Made by a program: the position numbers and the translations under genes. DNA of 49,807 nt from Stenotrophomonas maltophilia (GTDB lineage Bacteria; Pseudomonadota; Gammaproteobacteria; Xanthomonadales; Xanthomonadaceae): NCBI GenBank assembly GCA_002364755.1, contig DEZI01000011.1, forward strand, positions 1 through 49,807, written 5' to 3'. Shown here in pieces: positions 35,596 to 43,952 of the stretch; the first letter of the stretch is position 1, and each line of letters opens with the position of its first letter. The notes beneath the pieces are model-generated. The model searched no databases. It was given only the letters and a program-made list of their open reading frames with translations, and was not told the DNA's origin.

Positions 35596-36477
35596 CTACA
35601 GCAAGGGAATGTCTTCTTCCCTGCTCGGGAACTTGAAGGCCTCGCGCTTCCTGCGGATGTGCTCTGGCATAGGCGGCCGCGGGATGTTGCGGTCAGCCAG
35701 CCACTGCTGACACTTCTTCTGCCAGGGCAGGTTGTCCGGTGTCGTGATCTCCCAATAGATGTCTTCGACCATCAGTTGCCGCGCAGTTTTGCCCGAGCCT
35801 TCCTGTACAGGTTGGGAGATGGTGGGGTCTGCACCATGCTCCAGCAGCCAGTAGGCATAGTCGAACCCACCTCTCCGTGTGTACCAGCTTAGGACGGTGT
35901 CATCGCCCAAGCTGCGGCGATTGGATTCATTTACATCTGCGCCGTTTTCCACCAGTGCCTGGACATTCTTCCATTGATTTCCGCTGATGAACGCTTGGTA
36001 GAGAAGCGTCTCATTGTTGATGTTGCGCGTATGGGGATTGCCGCCGTGTTTAAGTAGAAGATCCAGATAGCGCGGGTCGTCCATCTTCGCCGCGTAGACC
36101 ATTGCGTTGTCGAAGTTGATCAACTGCCCGTTCATCTCCTTCGACTTGCGGGCGTTGGGGTCTGCACCGACATCAAGAAGGGCTTTCAGTCCCTCGGTGC
36201 TGCGGGCTCGCAGAGGCCACGCGATCAGAGGAATTTCGTCGCGCGATGAAAACGTCTTGTCTGGATCGACGCCCTCCTCTTTGACGATGTGACGTATGGC
36301 ATTGGAGTCGCCGCTTTCGGCAGCAATCGCCAGCTTTAGAGCTTTGCCTTCGAAGTAGCCCTCAGCGCCATGAGCAGATGACGCTGTAGTCGCAGAGCAT
36401 CCCGTTACAAGGAAAAGCGTGATCCACGCCGCGCTTGCGAGGAATCTTGTCGTCATATTGTGAAGAATGACGTTCAT
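35596..36477 (-). CDS. Ankyrin-repeat lipoprotein, candidate immunity protein
   Basis: 293 residues. The signal ends in LVTGC (Cys27), so the protein should be exported and lipid-anchored. Residues ~45-225 hold about five ankyrin-like repeats (LKALLDVGADPNAR, LDLLLKHGGNPHTR, VQALVENGADVNES, YWLLEHGADPTI). The C-terminus is charged. AAAGGA with A-rich spacing marks the start. Divergent from the lipase effector gene with a 103-bp gap. Lower GC than the core genes. Lipidated, envelope-facing ankyrin proteins are known cognate immunity proteins for lipase toxins; that role is inferred here. Confidence 0.85.
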   Translation of the reverse strand: MNVILHNMTTRFLASAAWITLFLVTGCSATTASSAHGAEGYFEGKALKLAIAAESGDSNAIRHIVKEEGVDPDKTFSSRDEIPLIAWPLRARSTEGLKALLDVGADPNARKSKEMNGQLINFDNAMVYAAKMDDPRYLDLLLKHGGNPHTRNINNETLLYQAFISGNQWKNVQALVENGADVNESNRRSLGDDTVLSWYTRRGGFDYAYWLLEHGADPTISQPVQEGSGKTARQLMVEDIYWEITTPDNLPWQKKCQQWLADRNIPRPPMPEHIRRKREAFKFPSREEDIPLL

Positions 36478-36580
36478 TTTTTTCCTTTTGGTCCGCTCGT
36501 GGCGTGACAGTAGCAAAGGGTTCTGGTAATCCATAGCTACCGCAGAATAAGCGGCATTTCAAAGTGCAATGGAGTTTGCC

Positions 36581-38962
36581 ATGAGTGATCAGGACAATGA
36601 GGCGCGTGCCCGCGTAGTCCGTGAGCAGAACATGCTCGTCCAGCAGTTGCGCGATAGTGGAAATGGAAGTGAGGCGGATCGTCTACAAGAGACGTACCAC
36701 GCGCGCGAAATGTCGGGACTGGCTGCCGATGTGTATCAGTCTGCGAAGCGCGAAGGGACCCCTCCTGCGGGATGGACGCGCGCAAGCAGCGATCCCGCTG
36801 CACTTCGCAAGGCTGGGTTTGATATCTCCGACGCTGACCTCAAGGAGCTGTTGGAGCCAGCGCTTTCGGGGTTCCGGGCGGAAATCTACCTGCCAGACAG
36901 GCACGTTCTGGGCAAAGATGCCAAGCCGGTAATTGTCTACAAGGGCTCTACGGGCGAGATTGTTGATCCGTCTGCACCGACCGGACGGCGCCAGTCCGGG
37001 AGCGAGGATTTTCTCAACAATGGCCAGCAGGGCATTGGCATGCGCAGCGACTACTACGATCGCGCCATGGATCTTGCCGCCGCCATGAACGCGCGCGTCC
37101 CCGGCGGGTTCGAAGTAGCCGGCCACTCTCTCGGCGGCGGCATGGCCTCCGCAGCTTCCGCCGTCACCGGCGCACGCGCCACCACGTTCAACGCCGCTGG
37201 CCTGCATCCGGCAACCCCGTCGCGGTACGCCAAGGACAACGGCCTGCCGACCTTCGATACGCAGCAGACGGTGCACACCTACCAGACCACCGGTGAAGTG
37301 CTGAACGATGTGCAGAACGGCATGCACCGGCTCAGCGAGCAGCAGCGCCGCGGCTACGGCTTGCTGGCCAACGAGCTGGGCATGGTGCTGAAGGACCCGG
37401 TCATGCAGAAGGTCGTCGGCGAGAAGCTGCGCGAGATGCTGCCGCCGGGCGCGCAGACCTCTGCAGCACAGTTCATCGAACAACTGGCGACCCAACCGGG
37501 TCAGCAGGCGCTGCGCGATGTTCCGCTTGCGGCTGGGCGCCTCGAGCTGCTGCTCGAGGCCAGGACGCGCGATGCGCAGGGCGCGCTGATCGATCGCCCG
37601 CACACGGCCGCACCCAGCCAGGTCGCAGAACTCGCCGGGCCCATCTCCACTGTGCTGCATTCCACAGCCGCCGGCATGCACATCGGCCGACGGGTAGGCG
37701 AGCAGGTCGAAAAAGCCGGCGCTGCCACTGCCCATGTGCTGGACAGAACCGGCGACGGCGCCGAGCGCGTGCTGAAGACCGAAGGCATGGCCATCGGTCA
37801 GGTAGTGAACATGGGTTCGGCCAGCCTGCAGGTAAGCACGCGCGCGGCCAGCACGGTGATCGCCTCGGGGCGCGAACTGACCGGCAGCATCGAAGCCACC
37901 GCACACCGGGTGCACTCGCAGGCCGGTGCCGGTGGCCTGTCCGCACTGTCTTGGGTGGCTGGCCACATCGGCATGGACAAGGTGGCCGACAAGCTGACCA
38001 GGCAGGCCGAGACCGTTCGCGACCAGGGTGAGCAACATGCCCAGGACGCGAAAACGCAGGCCCATGCCGACGCCGCGGGCGTCCGCGCGACGGGCGAGCG
38101 CGTGGCCGCCGCCATCAACCACGATGGGCAATGGGTGGCGGGCAAGCTGCAGAACGGGTTTGCCACGGCGGGCGCGCATGTGGATCGCGGCTATGACGTC
38201 ATGGCGTCCCACGTGAAAGGCATCACGGCCACGGCGCCGGTTGCCCTGGCCACCGTGGGCGGTGCAACCGCGGGCCTCGGAACAGCGGCTGCCACGCACG
38301 TGCCGACCGGCAATCTGCCGCAGGACATCGTGAAGCTGCACAACCTGGACCAGTCCGCACGCGTGGTTCGCGGCATCGGCGCGGCTTTCAGCGAGGCGAC
38401 GGCCCGCCATGGCATGGACCCGACCGTCATTCCCAGCCTGGACGCCGCGCTGATCAAGCAGGAAGCCGCCGCGCGCACGCTGATCGAGCAGCAGCCGAGC
38501 ATCACGCCTGCCGCTGACGGCCGGCAGGCGGGCCGCACCACGGAGCCCCGGAAACCGGCGATCGGCATCGATCATCCTGCCCACGCCGGCAACCCCCTGT
38601 TCCTTGGCGCCCAGGCCGGCGTCCACGCTCTGGACCGCGTCCACAACCGGGTGCCCGACCTGCAGAGCGACCAGCTGGCCGGCGCGTTGGCGGCCCAGGC
38701 CAAGCGTGAAGGGCTGGAGACCATCTCCCACGTGGTCCTCAGCGACGACCGCGCACGCGCCTTTGCCGTCGATACCGCCGACCTCAACGCCCCGCAGCGC
38801 CGCCATGCCCATGTCGAGGTGGCCCAGGGCATGGCCCAGCCGCTGGCCGTGAGCACCGCCCAGGTCGACGCCCTCAACGCTGGCCGCGCTGCCGCCTTGG
38901 ACGCCGGGCTGGCCCAGCAGCAGGTGCAGGAGTCGCAGGAGCATGCGCGACGCATGGGCTAG
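36581..38962 (+). CDS. Lipase-domain T4SS effector with C-terminal XVIPCD-like domain
   Basis: 793 residues. N-terminal ~1-220 is an alpha/beta-hydrolase lipase: VIVYKGSTGEIVDPS and the nucleophile elbow AGHSLGGGMAS with Ser183. Residues ~370-570 are Ala-rich amphipathic helices (AHADAAGVRATGERVAAAI), which may bind or insert into membrane. The last 133 residues (661-793) match the XVIPCD secretion signal: DHPAHAGNPLF, GLETISHVVLS, FAVDTADLNAPQRR, and a Gln-rich tail. No Sec signal. GGAG before the ATG decides the start over 36569. It is a predicted antibacterial phospholipase injected by the VirB/VirD4-type system; the secretion genes are not in this window. Confidence 0.88.
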   Translation: MSDQDNEARARVVREQNMLVQQLRDSGNGSEADRLQETYHAREMSGLAADVYQSAKREGTPPAGWTRASSDPAALRKAGFDISDADLKELLEPALSGFRAEIYLPDRHVLGKDAKPVIVYKGSTGEIVDPSAPTGRRQSGSEDFLNNGQQGIGMRSDYYDRAMDLAAAMNARVPGGFEVAGHSLGGGMASAASAVTGARATTFNAAGLHPATPSRYAKDNGLPTFDTQQTVHTYQTTGEVLNDVQNGMHRLSEQQRRGYGLLANELGMVLKDPVMQKVVGEKLREMLPPGAQTSAAQFIEQLATQPGQQALRDVPLAAGRLELLLEARTRDAQGALIDRPHTAAPSQVAELAGPISTVLHSTAAGMHIGRRVGEQVEKAGAATAHVLDRTGDGAERVLKTEGMAIGQVVNMGSASLQVSTRAASTVIASGRELTGSIEATAHRVHSQAGAGGLSALSWVAGHIGMDKVADKLTRQAETVRDQGEQHAQDAKTQAHADAAGVRATGERVAAAINHDGQWVAGKLQNGFATAGAHVDRGYDVMASHVKGITATAPVALATVGGATAGLGTAAATHVPTGNLPQDIVKLHNLDQSARVVRGIGAAFSEATARHGMDPTVIPSLDAALIKQEAAARTLIEQQPSITPAADGRQAGRTTEPRKPAIGIDHPAHAGNPLFLGAQAGVHALDRVHNRVPDLQSDQLAGALAAQAKREGLETISHVVLSDDRARAFAVDTADLNAPQRRHAHVEVAQGMAQPLAVSTAQVDALNAGRAAALDAGLAQQQVQESQEHARRMG

Positions 38963-39007
38963 GGCCGCAGGGTTTCCCTGCCGCCGAACCTGCGTTACAG
39001 TCAACGG

Positions 39008-39157
39008 GTGTCCAGCCTGACGACCCCGCATACCCTTTCTTCCGCACGCCGTTGGTGGCGATGGTGGCCCGTTGCCGTCGTCCGCCCCCATAACGCTGTG
39101 TCCCGGAAGGAAAGTCGTCTTGAATTCGCTCGCTCAGTTTCAGCAGCAGGCCGCTGA
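39008..39157 (+). CDS. Candidate trp leader ORF (Trp-Trp-Arg-Trp-Trp)
   Basis: A GTG-started 49-codon frame ahead of trpE. Codons 16-20 (39053-39067) read TGG TGG CGA TGG TGG. The frame runs through the trpE ribosome site and ends at TGA 39155-39157, 38 bp inside trpE. CTTTCTTCCG at 39035-39044, just before the Trp codons, is complementary to the trpE Shine-Dalgarno CGGAAGGAAAG (39104-39114) with one bulged G. A ribosome stalled at the Trp codons would cover this anti-Shine-Dalgarno. No ribosome site precedes the GTG; TTACAG at 38995-39000 could give a leaderless start. No intrinsic terminator is seen. Confidence 0.4.
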   Translation: MSSLTTPHTLSSARRWWRWWPVAVVRPHNAVSRKESRLEFARSVSAAGR

Positions 39158-40595
39158 AGGCCACACCCATATTCCCGTCGTCCGTGAAGTGCTGTCCGAC
39201 CTGGACACGCCGCTTTCGGTCTATCTGAAGCTCGCCGACGGCCCCAATACCTACCTGTTTGAATCCGTCGAAGGCGGCGAGCGCTTTGGTCGTTACTCGA
39301 TCATCGGCCTGCCGGCACGTCGCGTGTACGCCTTCCACGGCCACACCCTGACCGTGCGTGAAGACGGGCAGGTGGTGGAAACCCGCGAAGTGGCCGATCC
39401 CTTCGCCGAGGTCGAGGCGCTGCGCAGCGCCCACTCGGTGCCGAAGCTGGAGGGCCTGCCGGGCTTCACCGGTGGCCTGGTCGGCTGGTTCGGCTTCGAG
39501 TGCATCGGCTACATCGAGCCGCGCCTGGCTCCGCCGGCCGGCCGCGACGAGCTGGGCACGCCGGACATCCTGCTGCTGGATTCCAACGAACTGGCGGTGT
39601 TCGACAACCTCAAGGGCCGGCTGTACCTGATCGTGCATGCCGACCCGCGTGTCGAGGGGGCGTTCGACCAGGCCCAGGCCCGCCTGGATGCGCTGACCGC
39701 CAAGCTGCGTGCGCCGGGTGCGGGCTATCCTGCGCCGCTGACCAGCGACGTGCTGGACGAATCCGATTTCATTTCCGGCTTCACCCGCGAAGGCTTCGTC
39801 GATGCGGTCCAGCGCAGCAAGGAATACATCCGCGCCGGCGACATCTTCCAGGTGGTGCTGAGCCAGCGACTGAGCGTGCCGTTCAAGGCGCGCCCGGTGG
39901 ATGTGTACCGCGCGCTGCGTGCACTGAATCCGTCGCCGTACATGTATTTCCTCGATGTCGGCGACCTGCAGGTGGTCGGCTCGTCGCCGGAAATCCTGGT
40001 ACGTCTTCAGGACGGTGAAGTGACCGTGCGCCCGATCGCCGGCACCCGCCCGCGTGGCGCCACGCCGGAGCTGGACCAGGCACTGGAAGCCGAACTGCTG
40101 GCCGATCCCAAGGAACGCGCCGAGCACCTGATGCTGATCGACCTCGGCCGCAACGATGCCGGCCGCGTGTCGAAGGCCGGCACCGTGGAAGTGGGCGAGC
40201 AGTTCGTGATCGAGCGCTACAGCCACGTCATGCACATCGTCAGCGAAGTGACCGGGCAGCTGCAGCCGGGCCTGAGCTACGCCGACGTGCTGCGCGCCAC
40301 GTTCCCGGCCGGCACGGTCAGCGGCGCGCCGAAGATCCGCGCGCTGGAAGTCATCCGCGAGCTGGAGCCGATCAAGCGCAATGTCTACGCCGGCAGCATC
40401 GGCTACATCGGCTGGCACGGCGATGCCGATACCGCCATCGCCATCCGCACCGCCGTCATCAAGGATGGCCGCCTCTACGTGCAGGCCGGCGCCGGCATCG
40501 TCTACGACTCGGACCCGGACAAGGAATGGGACGAGACGATGAACAAGGGCCGCGCGCTGTTCCGCGCCGTCGCCCAGGCCGCCAAGGGCCTGTAA
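39120..40595 (+). CDS. trpE: Anthranilate synthase component I
   Basis: Makes anthranilate from chorismate with TrpG-supplied ammonia. 491 residues with the chorismate-binding domain: GDIFQVVLSQRLSVPF, VGSSPEILVR, PIAGTRPRG, LIDLGRNDAGRVS, FPAGTVSGAPKIRA and GAGIVYDSDPDKEW. The N-terminal LESVEGGERFGRYS-type segment (written FESVEGGERFGRYSIIG here) carries the Trp feedback site. The start is a TTG (39120-39122), seven bases after AAGGAA. First gene of the trpE - SIMPL - trpG - trpD - trpC run; possible leader control is described separately. Confidence 0.96.
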   Translation: MNSLAQFQQQAAEGHTHIPVVREVLSDLDTPLSVYLKLADGPNTYLFESVEGGERFGRYSIIGLPARRVYAFHGHTLTVREDGQVVETREVADPFAEVEALRSAHSVPKLEGLPGFTGGLVGWFGFECIGYIEPRLAPPAGRDELGTPDILLLDSNELAVFDNLKGRLYLIVHADPRVEGAFDQAQARLDALTAKLRAPGAGYPAPLTSDVLDESDFISGFTREGFVDAVQRSKEYIRAGDIFQVVLSQRLSVPFKARPVDVYRALRALNPSPYMYFLDVGDLQVVGSSPEILVRLQDGEVTVRPIAGTRPRGATPELDQALEAELLADPKERAEHLMLIDLGRNDAGRVSKAGTVEVGEQFVIERYSHVMHIVSEVTGQLQPGLSYADVLRATFPAGTVSGAPKIRALEVIRELEPIKRNVYAGSIGYIGWHGDADTAIAIRTAVIKDGRLYVQAGAGIVYDSDPDKEWDETMNKGRALFRAVAQAAKGL

Positions 40596-40662
40596 GCCTT
40601 CCCGTGCCGTGGCCTGCGCCGCAGCACCATCCGCTGTTCCCGTTCAAGACAAGGAGTACCGC

Positions 40663-41445
40663 ATGAAGCTGCTGAGCGCATTGCTGTGGTCGTCGCTGCT
40701 GGCCACGATGGCCCCGTCTGCATGGGCGCAGGCCAACACCCTTCCCTCGCAGCCGCATCTGCTGGTGAAGGGGCAGGGCACCCGCACGGTGATGCCGGAT
40801 CGGTTCGGCCTGCAGTTGAACATTGAAGAGACCGACATGGATGCCGATGCGGCGCGCCGCCGCGTGCAGGACAATGTTGCCCGCGTGCTGGCGCTGTTCA
40901 AGCAGAACAAGGCGGTGGAGGGTAGCGTGCGTGCGGACAACCTGCGCATCGGTCCAGCAACGCGCTATGAGCAGGGCCGCCAGGTCTTCATCGGCACCCG
41001 CGTGTCGCGCCAGCTGCGTGCCAGCTTCGCCAGCGTGGAGGCGATGCAGGACGTGCTGGGCGCGCTGAAGGCCAACGAGAACGTACAGGTCAGCAGCATG
41101 GCCCCGACGTACTCGGGTGAAGTGGCGCTGCGCCGCGAGCTCAAGGGTGAGGCGGTGGCCCAGACCCGCGACTCCGCGCAGGGCCTGGCCAAGGCCTATG
41201 GGACGCGCGTGCGCGGCCTGTACAGCATTTCCGATGTGGCGCCGAACTTTGCCTACGGCATTCAGGCCGGGCAGTGGCCGCAGTCCGGTGAGAGTGACGT
41301 GGTCGATGTTCCCGAACCGCGCGCGAACGATATCACCGTCACCGGCAGTGCCGCAGCGCCTGGTACGCGCGAATCCATCGAAGCCGGCCCCATCACCTAC
41401 ACCGAAAACGTGTACGCCATTTTCCTGATAAGCGACGGAACCTGA
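40663..41445 (+). CDS. SIMPL-domain (DUF541) periplasmic protein
   Basis: 260 residues. The signal peptide (LLSALLWSSLLATMAPSAWA, cleavage after AWA) sends it to the periplasm. The SIMPL fold follows: LLVKGQGTRTVMPDRFGL, a helical middle, and DITVTGSAAAPGTR near the end. Relatives (YggE type) are linked to oxidative stress. AAGGAG precedes the ATG. It is inserted between trpE and trpG, ending 2 bp before trpG, so it is cotranscribed with tryptophan synthesis genes for no obvious reason. Confidence 0.87.
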   Translation: MKLLSALLWSSLLATMAPSAWAQANTLPSQPHLLVKGQGTRTVMPDRFGLQLNIEETDMDADAARRRVQDNVARVLALFKQNKAVEGSVRADNLRIGPATRYEQGRQVFIGTRVSRQLRASFASVEAMQDVLGALKANENVQVSSMAPTYSGEVALRRELKGEAVAQTRDSAQGLAKAYGTRVRGLYSISDVAPNFAYGIQAGQWPQSGESDVVDVPEPRANDITVTGSAAAPGTRESIEAGPITYTENVYAIFLISDGT

Positions 41446-41447
41446 CC

Positions 41448-42035
41448 ATGTTGTGGATGATCGACAACTACGACAGCTTCACCTACAACCTCGTGCAGTA
41501 CCTGCAGACGCTGGGCGCCGAGGTCAAGGTGGTGCGCAACGATGCGATGAGCGTGGACGAGATCGCCGCGCAGAAACCCGAGCGCATCGTCATCTCGCCC
41601 GGCCCGTGCACGCCCAACGAAGCGGGCGTGTCGCTGGAGCTGATCCAGCGCCTCGGCCCGACCACGCCCATCCTCGGCGTCTGCCTGGGCCACCAGGGCA
41701 TCGGCCAGGTCTACGGCGGCACGGTCATCCGCGCCGGCAACATCATGCACGGCAAGACCTCGCCCATCCGCCATGAAGGCAAGGGCGTGTTCGCCGGCCT
41801 GCCGGATCGTTACCAGGCCACCCGCTACCACTCGCTGGTGGTGGACAAGCACAGCCTGCCCGACGCGCTGGAAGTGACCGCCTGGACCGAGAACGAGGAC
41901 GGCTCGATCGAAGAGATCATGGGCCTGCGCCATCGCCAATTCCCGGTGGAAGGCGTGCAGTTCCACCCCGAATCCATCCTCACCGAACACGGCCACGCGC
42001 TGCTGCGCAATTTCCTGCAGCGCCCGGCGGCCTGA
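41448..42035 (+). CDS. trpG: Anthranilate synthase component II (glutamine amidotransferase)
   Basis: Hydrolyses glutamine and delivers ammonia to TrpE. 195 residues, class I amidotransferase triad Cys79 (GVCLGHQ), His173 and Glu175 (VQFHPES). IDNYDSFTYNLVQYL is the standard N-terminus. It may also serve as PabA. It lies 2 bp after the SIMPL gene, implying coupled translation. Confidence 0.96.
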   Translation: MLWMIDNYDSFTYNLVQYLQTLGAEVKVVRNDAMSVDEIAAQKPERIVISPGPCTPNEAGVSLELIQRLGPTTPILGVCLGHQGIGQVYGGTVIRAGNIMHGKTSPIRHEGKGVFAGLPDRYQATRYHSLVVDKHSLPDALEVTAWTENEDGSIEEIMGLRHRQFPVEGVQFHPESILTEHGHALLRNFLQRPAA

Positions 42036-42051
42036 TCCAAGGAGCATTCCC

Positions 42052-43083
42052 ATGAGCTTCTCCCCCCAGGAAGCCCTGCAACGCACCATCGAACACCGCG
42101 AAATTTTCTTCGACGAAATGGTCGACCTGATGCGGCAGATCATGCGCGGCGACGTCTCGCCGATGATGACCGCCGCCATCCTCACCGGCCTGCGGGTGAA
42201 GAAGGAAACCATCGACGAGATCGCCGCGGCGGCCACGGTCATGCGCGAGTTCGCGCTGGCGGTCCCTGTGGCCGATACCACCCACCTGGTCGACATCGTC
42301 GGCACCGGTGGCGATGGCTCGCACACCTTCAACATCTCCACCTGCGCGATGTTCGTCGCCGCCGCCGCCGGTGCGCGCGTGGCCAAGCATGGCAACCGCA
42401 GCGTGTCGTCCAAGTCCGGCAGTGCCGATGCAGTGGAAGCGCTGGGCGCGGCCATCGAGCTGCAGCCGGCGCAGGTGGCCGCCGCGATCGAACAGACCGG
42501 CATCGGTTTCATGTTCGCGCCGATCCACCATCCGTCGATGAAGGTCGTCGCGCCGGTCCGCCGTGAGATGGGCGTGCGCACCATCTTCAACATCCTCGGC
42601 CCGCTGACCAACCCGGCCAGCGCGCCGTCGGTGCTGATGGGCGTGTTCCACCCCGATCTGGTGGGCATCCAGGCGCGCGTGCTGCGCGAACTGGGCACCG
42701 AGCGCGCGATGGTGGTCTGGGGCCGCGACAACATGGACGAGATCTCGCTGGGCGCCGGCACTCTGGTGGGCGAGCTGCGCGACGGCAAGGTGCGCGAGTA
42801 CGAGATCCATCCGGAAGACTTCGGCATCGCCATGTCGGCCAGCCGCAACCTGCGCGTGGACAGCCCGGAGCAGTCCATCCAGATGCTGCGCGCGGTGCTG
42901 GACAACACCCCGGGCCCGGCGCTGGACATCGTCGCCCTGAACGCCGGCGCGGCCCTGTACGTGGCCGGCGTGGCCAGCGACATCGGCGACGGCCTGGCCC
43001 GCGCCCGTGCCGCCATCGCCAACGGCAGCGCCCGCCAGCGCCTGCAGCAGTACGTTGATACCACCCGCGCGCTGGTTGCCTGA
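42052..43083 (+). CDS. trpD: Anthranilate phosphoribosyltransferase
   Basis: Transfers phosphoribose from PRPP to anthranilate. 343 residues. VGTGGDGSHTFNIS (GTGGD at 84-88), AKHGNRSVSSKSGSAD and NILGPLTNPAS are the PRPP and Mg2+ signatures. AAGGAG is upstream of the ATG, 16 bp after trpG. Confidence 0.97.
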   Translation: MSFSPQEALQRTIEHREIFFDEMVDLMRQIMRGDVSPMMTAAILTGLRVKKETIDEIAAAATVMREFALAVPVADTTHLVDIVGTGGDGSHTFNISTCAMFVAAAAGARVAKHGNRSVSSKSGSADAVEALGAAIELQPAQVAAAIEQTGIGFMFAPIHHPSMKVVAPVRREMGVRTIFNILGPLTNPASAPSVLMGVFHPDLVGIQARVLRELGTERAMVVWGRDNMDEISLGAGTLVGELRDGKVREYEIHPEDFGIAMSASRNLRVDSPEQSIQMLRAVLDNTPGPALDIVALNAGAALYVAGVASDIGDGLARARAAIANGSARQRLQQYVDTTRALVA

Positions 43084-43091
43084 GCGCGCGG

Positions 43092-43121
43092 TTCAGCCTG
43101 ACCCACCCGATGGCCGATAAT
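43092..43121 (+). promoter_or_regulatory. Candidate internal promoter before trpC
   Basis: TTCAGC (43092-43097), 18-bp spacer, GATAAT (43116-43121), in the 74-bp trpD-trpC gap. It could keep trpC and the HAD gene expressed independently of trpE control. Confidence 0.45.
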
Positions 43122-43157
43122 GGCCGTCCTCACCGCCCCCGCATTGAACCGACGACG

Positions 43158-43952
43158 ATGAGCGACATCCTGCAGACGATCCTGGCCCGCAAGGCCGAAG
43201 AAGTGGCCCAGCGCCGCGCCCAGCGCCCGCTGGAGGCGCTGCAGGCCGCCCTGGCCAGTGCCCCGCCGGTCCGTGGCTTCGTGCGCGCCCTGCAGGCGGC
43301 CGTGGCCAACGGCGACCCGGCGGTCATCGCCGAGGTGAAGAAGGCCAGCCCGTCCAAGGGCGTCATCCGCCCGGACTTCCGCCCGGCCGACATCGCCGTC
43401 AGCTACGAGTTCGGCGGCGCCAGCTGCCTGTCGGTGCTGACCGACGTCGATTTCTTCCAGGGCGCCGACGCCTACCTGCAGCAGGCCCGCGAGGCCTGCA
43501 CGCTGCCGGTGCTGCGCAAGGACTTCGTGATCGACGCCTACCAGGTGTACGAGGCGCGCGTGCTGGGCGCTGACTGCATCCTGCTGATCGTCGCCGCGCT
43601 GGACGACACCCAGCTGGCCACCCTGTCCGAACTGGCCCTGTCGCTGGGCATGGACGTGCTGGTGGAAGTGCATGACATCGACGAACTGGAGCGCGCGCTG
43701 CAGGTGCCGGCGCCGATGATCGGCATCAACAACCGCAACCTGCGCACCTTCGAGGTCTCGCTGCAGACCACGCTGGACATGCAGAACGCCGTGCCGCGCG
43801 ACCGCCTGCTGGTGACCGAAAGCGGCATCCTCGGCCCGCAGGACGTGGCCCTGATGCGCGACGCAGGCATCCATGCCTTCCTGGTCGGCGAGGCCTTCAT
43901 GCGCGTGGAAGAGCCGGGCGAGGGCCTGCGTCAGCTATTCTTCGCGGCATGA
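43158..43952 (+). CDS. trpC: Indole-3-glycerol-phosphate synthase
   Basis: Closes the indole ring from CdRP. 264-residue TIM barrel with ILARKAEEVAQR at the start, VIAEVKKASPSKGVIR (catalytic Lys region), SVLTDVDFFQG, LRKDFVIDAYQVYEAR and INNRNLRTFEVSL. Monofunctional: no fused TrpF domain. The start is MSDILQTIL; the upstream ATG at 43110 overlaps a candidate promoter. Stop overlaps the HAD gene by 4 bp. Confidence 0.96.
   Translation: MSDILQTILARKAEEVAQRRAQRPLEALQAALASAPPVRGFVRALQAAVANGDPAVIAEVKKASPSKGVIRPDFRPADIAVSYEFGGASCLSVLTDVDFFQGADAYLQQAREACTLPVLRKDFVIDAYQVYEARVLGADCILLIVAALDDTQLATLSELALSLGMDVLVEVHDIDELERALQVPAPMIGINNRNLRTFEVSLQTTLDMQNAVPRDRLLVTESGILGPQDVALMRDAGIHAFLVGEAFMRVEEPGEGLRQLFFAA

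Noticed and set aside
38963..39119. Classical transcription attenuator terminator before trpE
   Set aside because: No GC stem followed by a U-tract was found in the leader, so only translational control is proposed.
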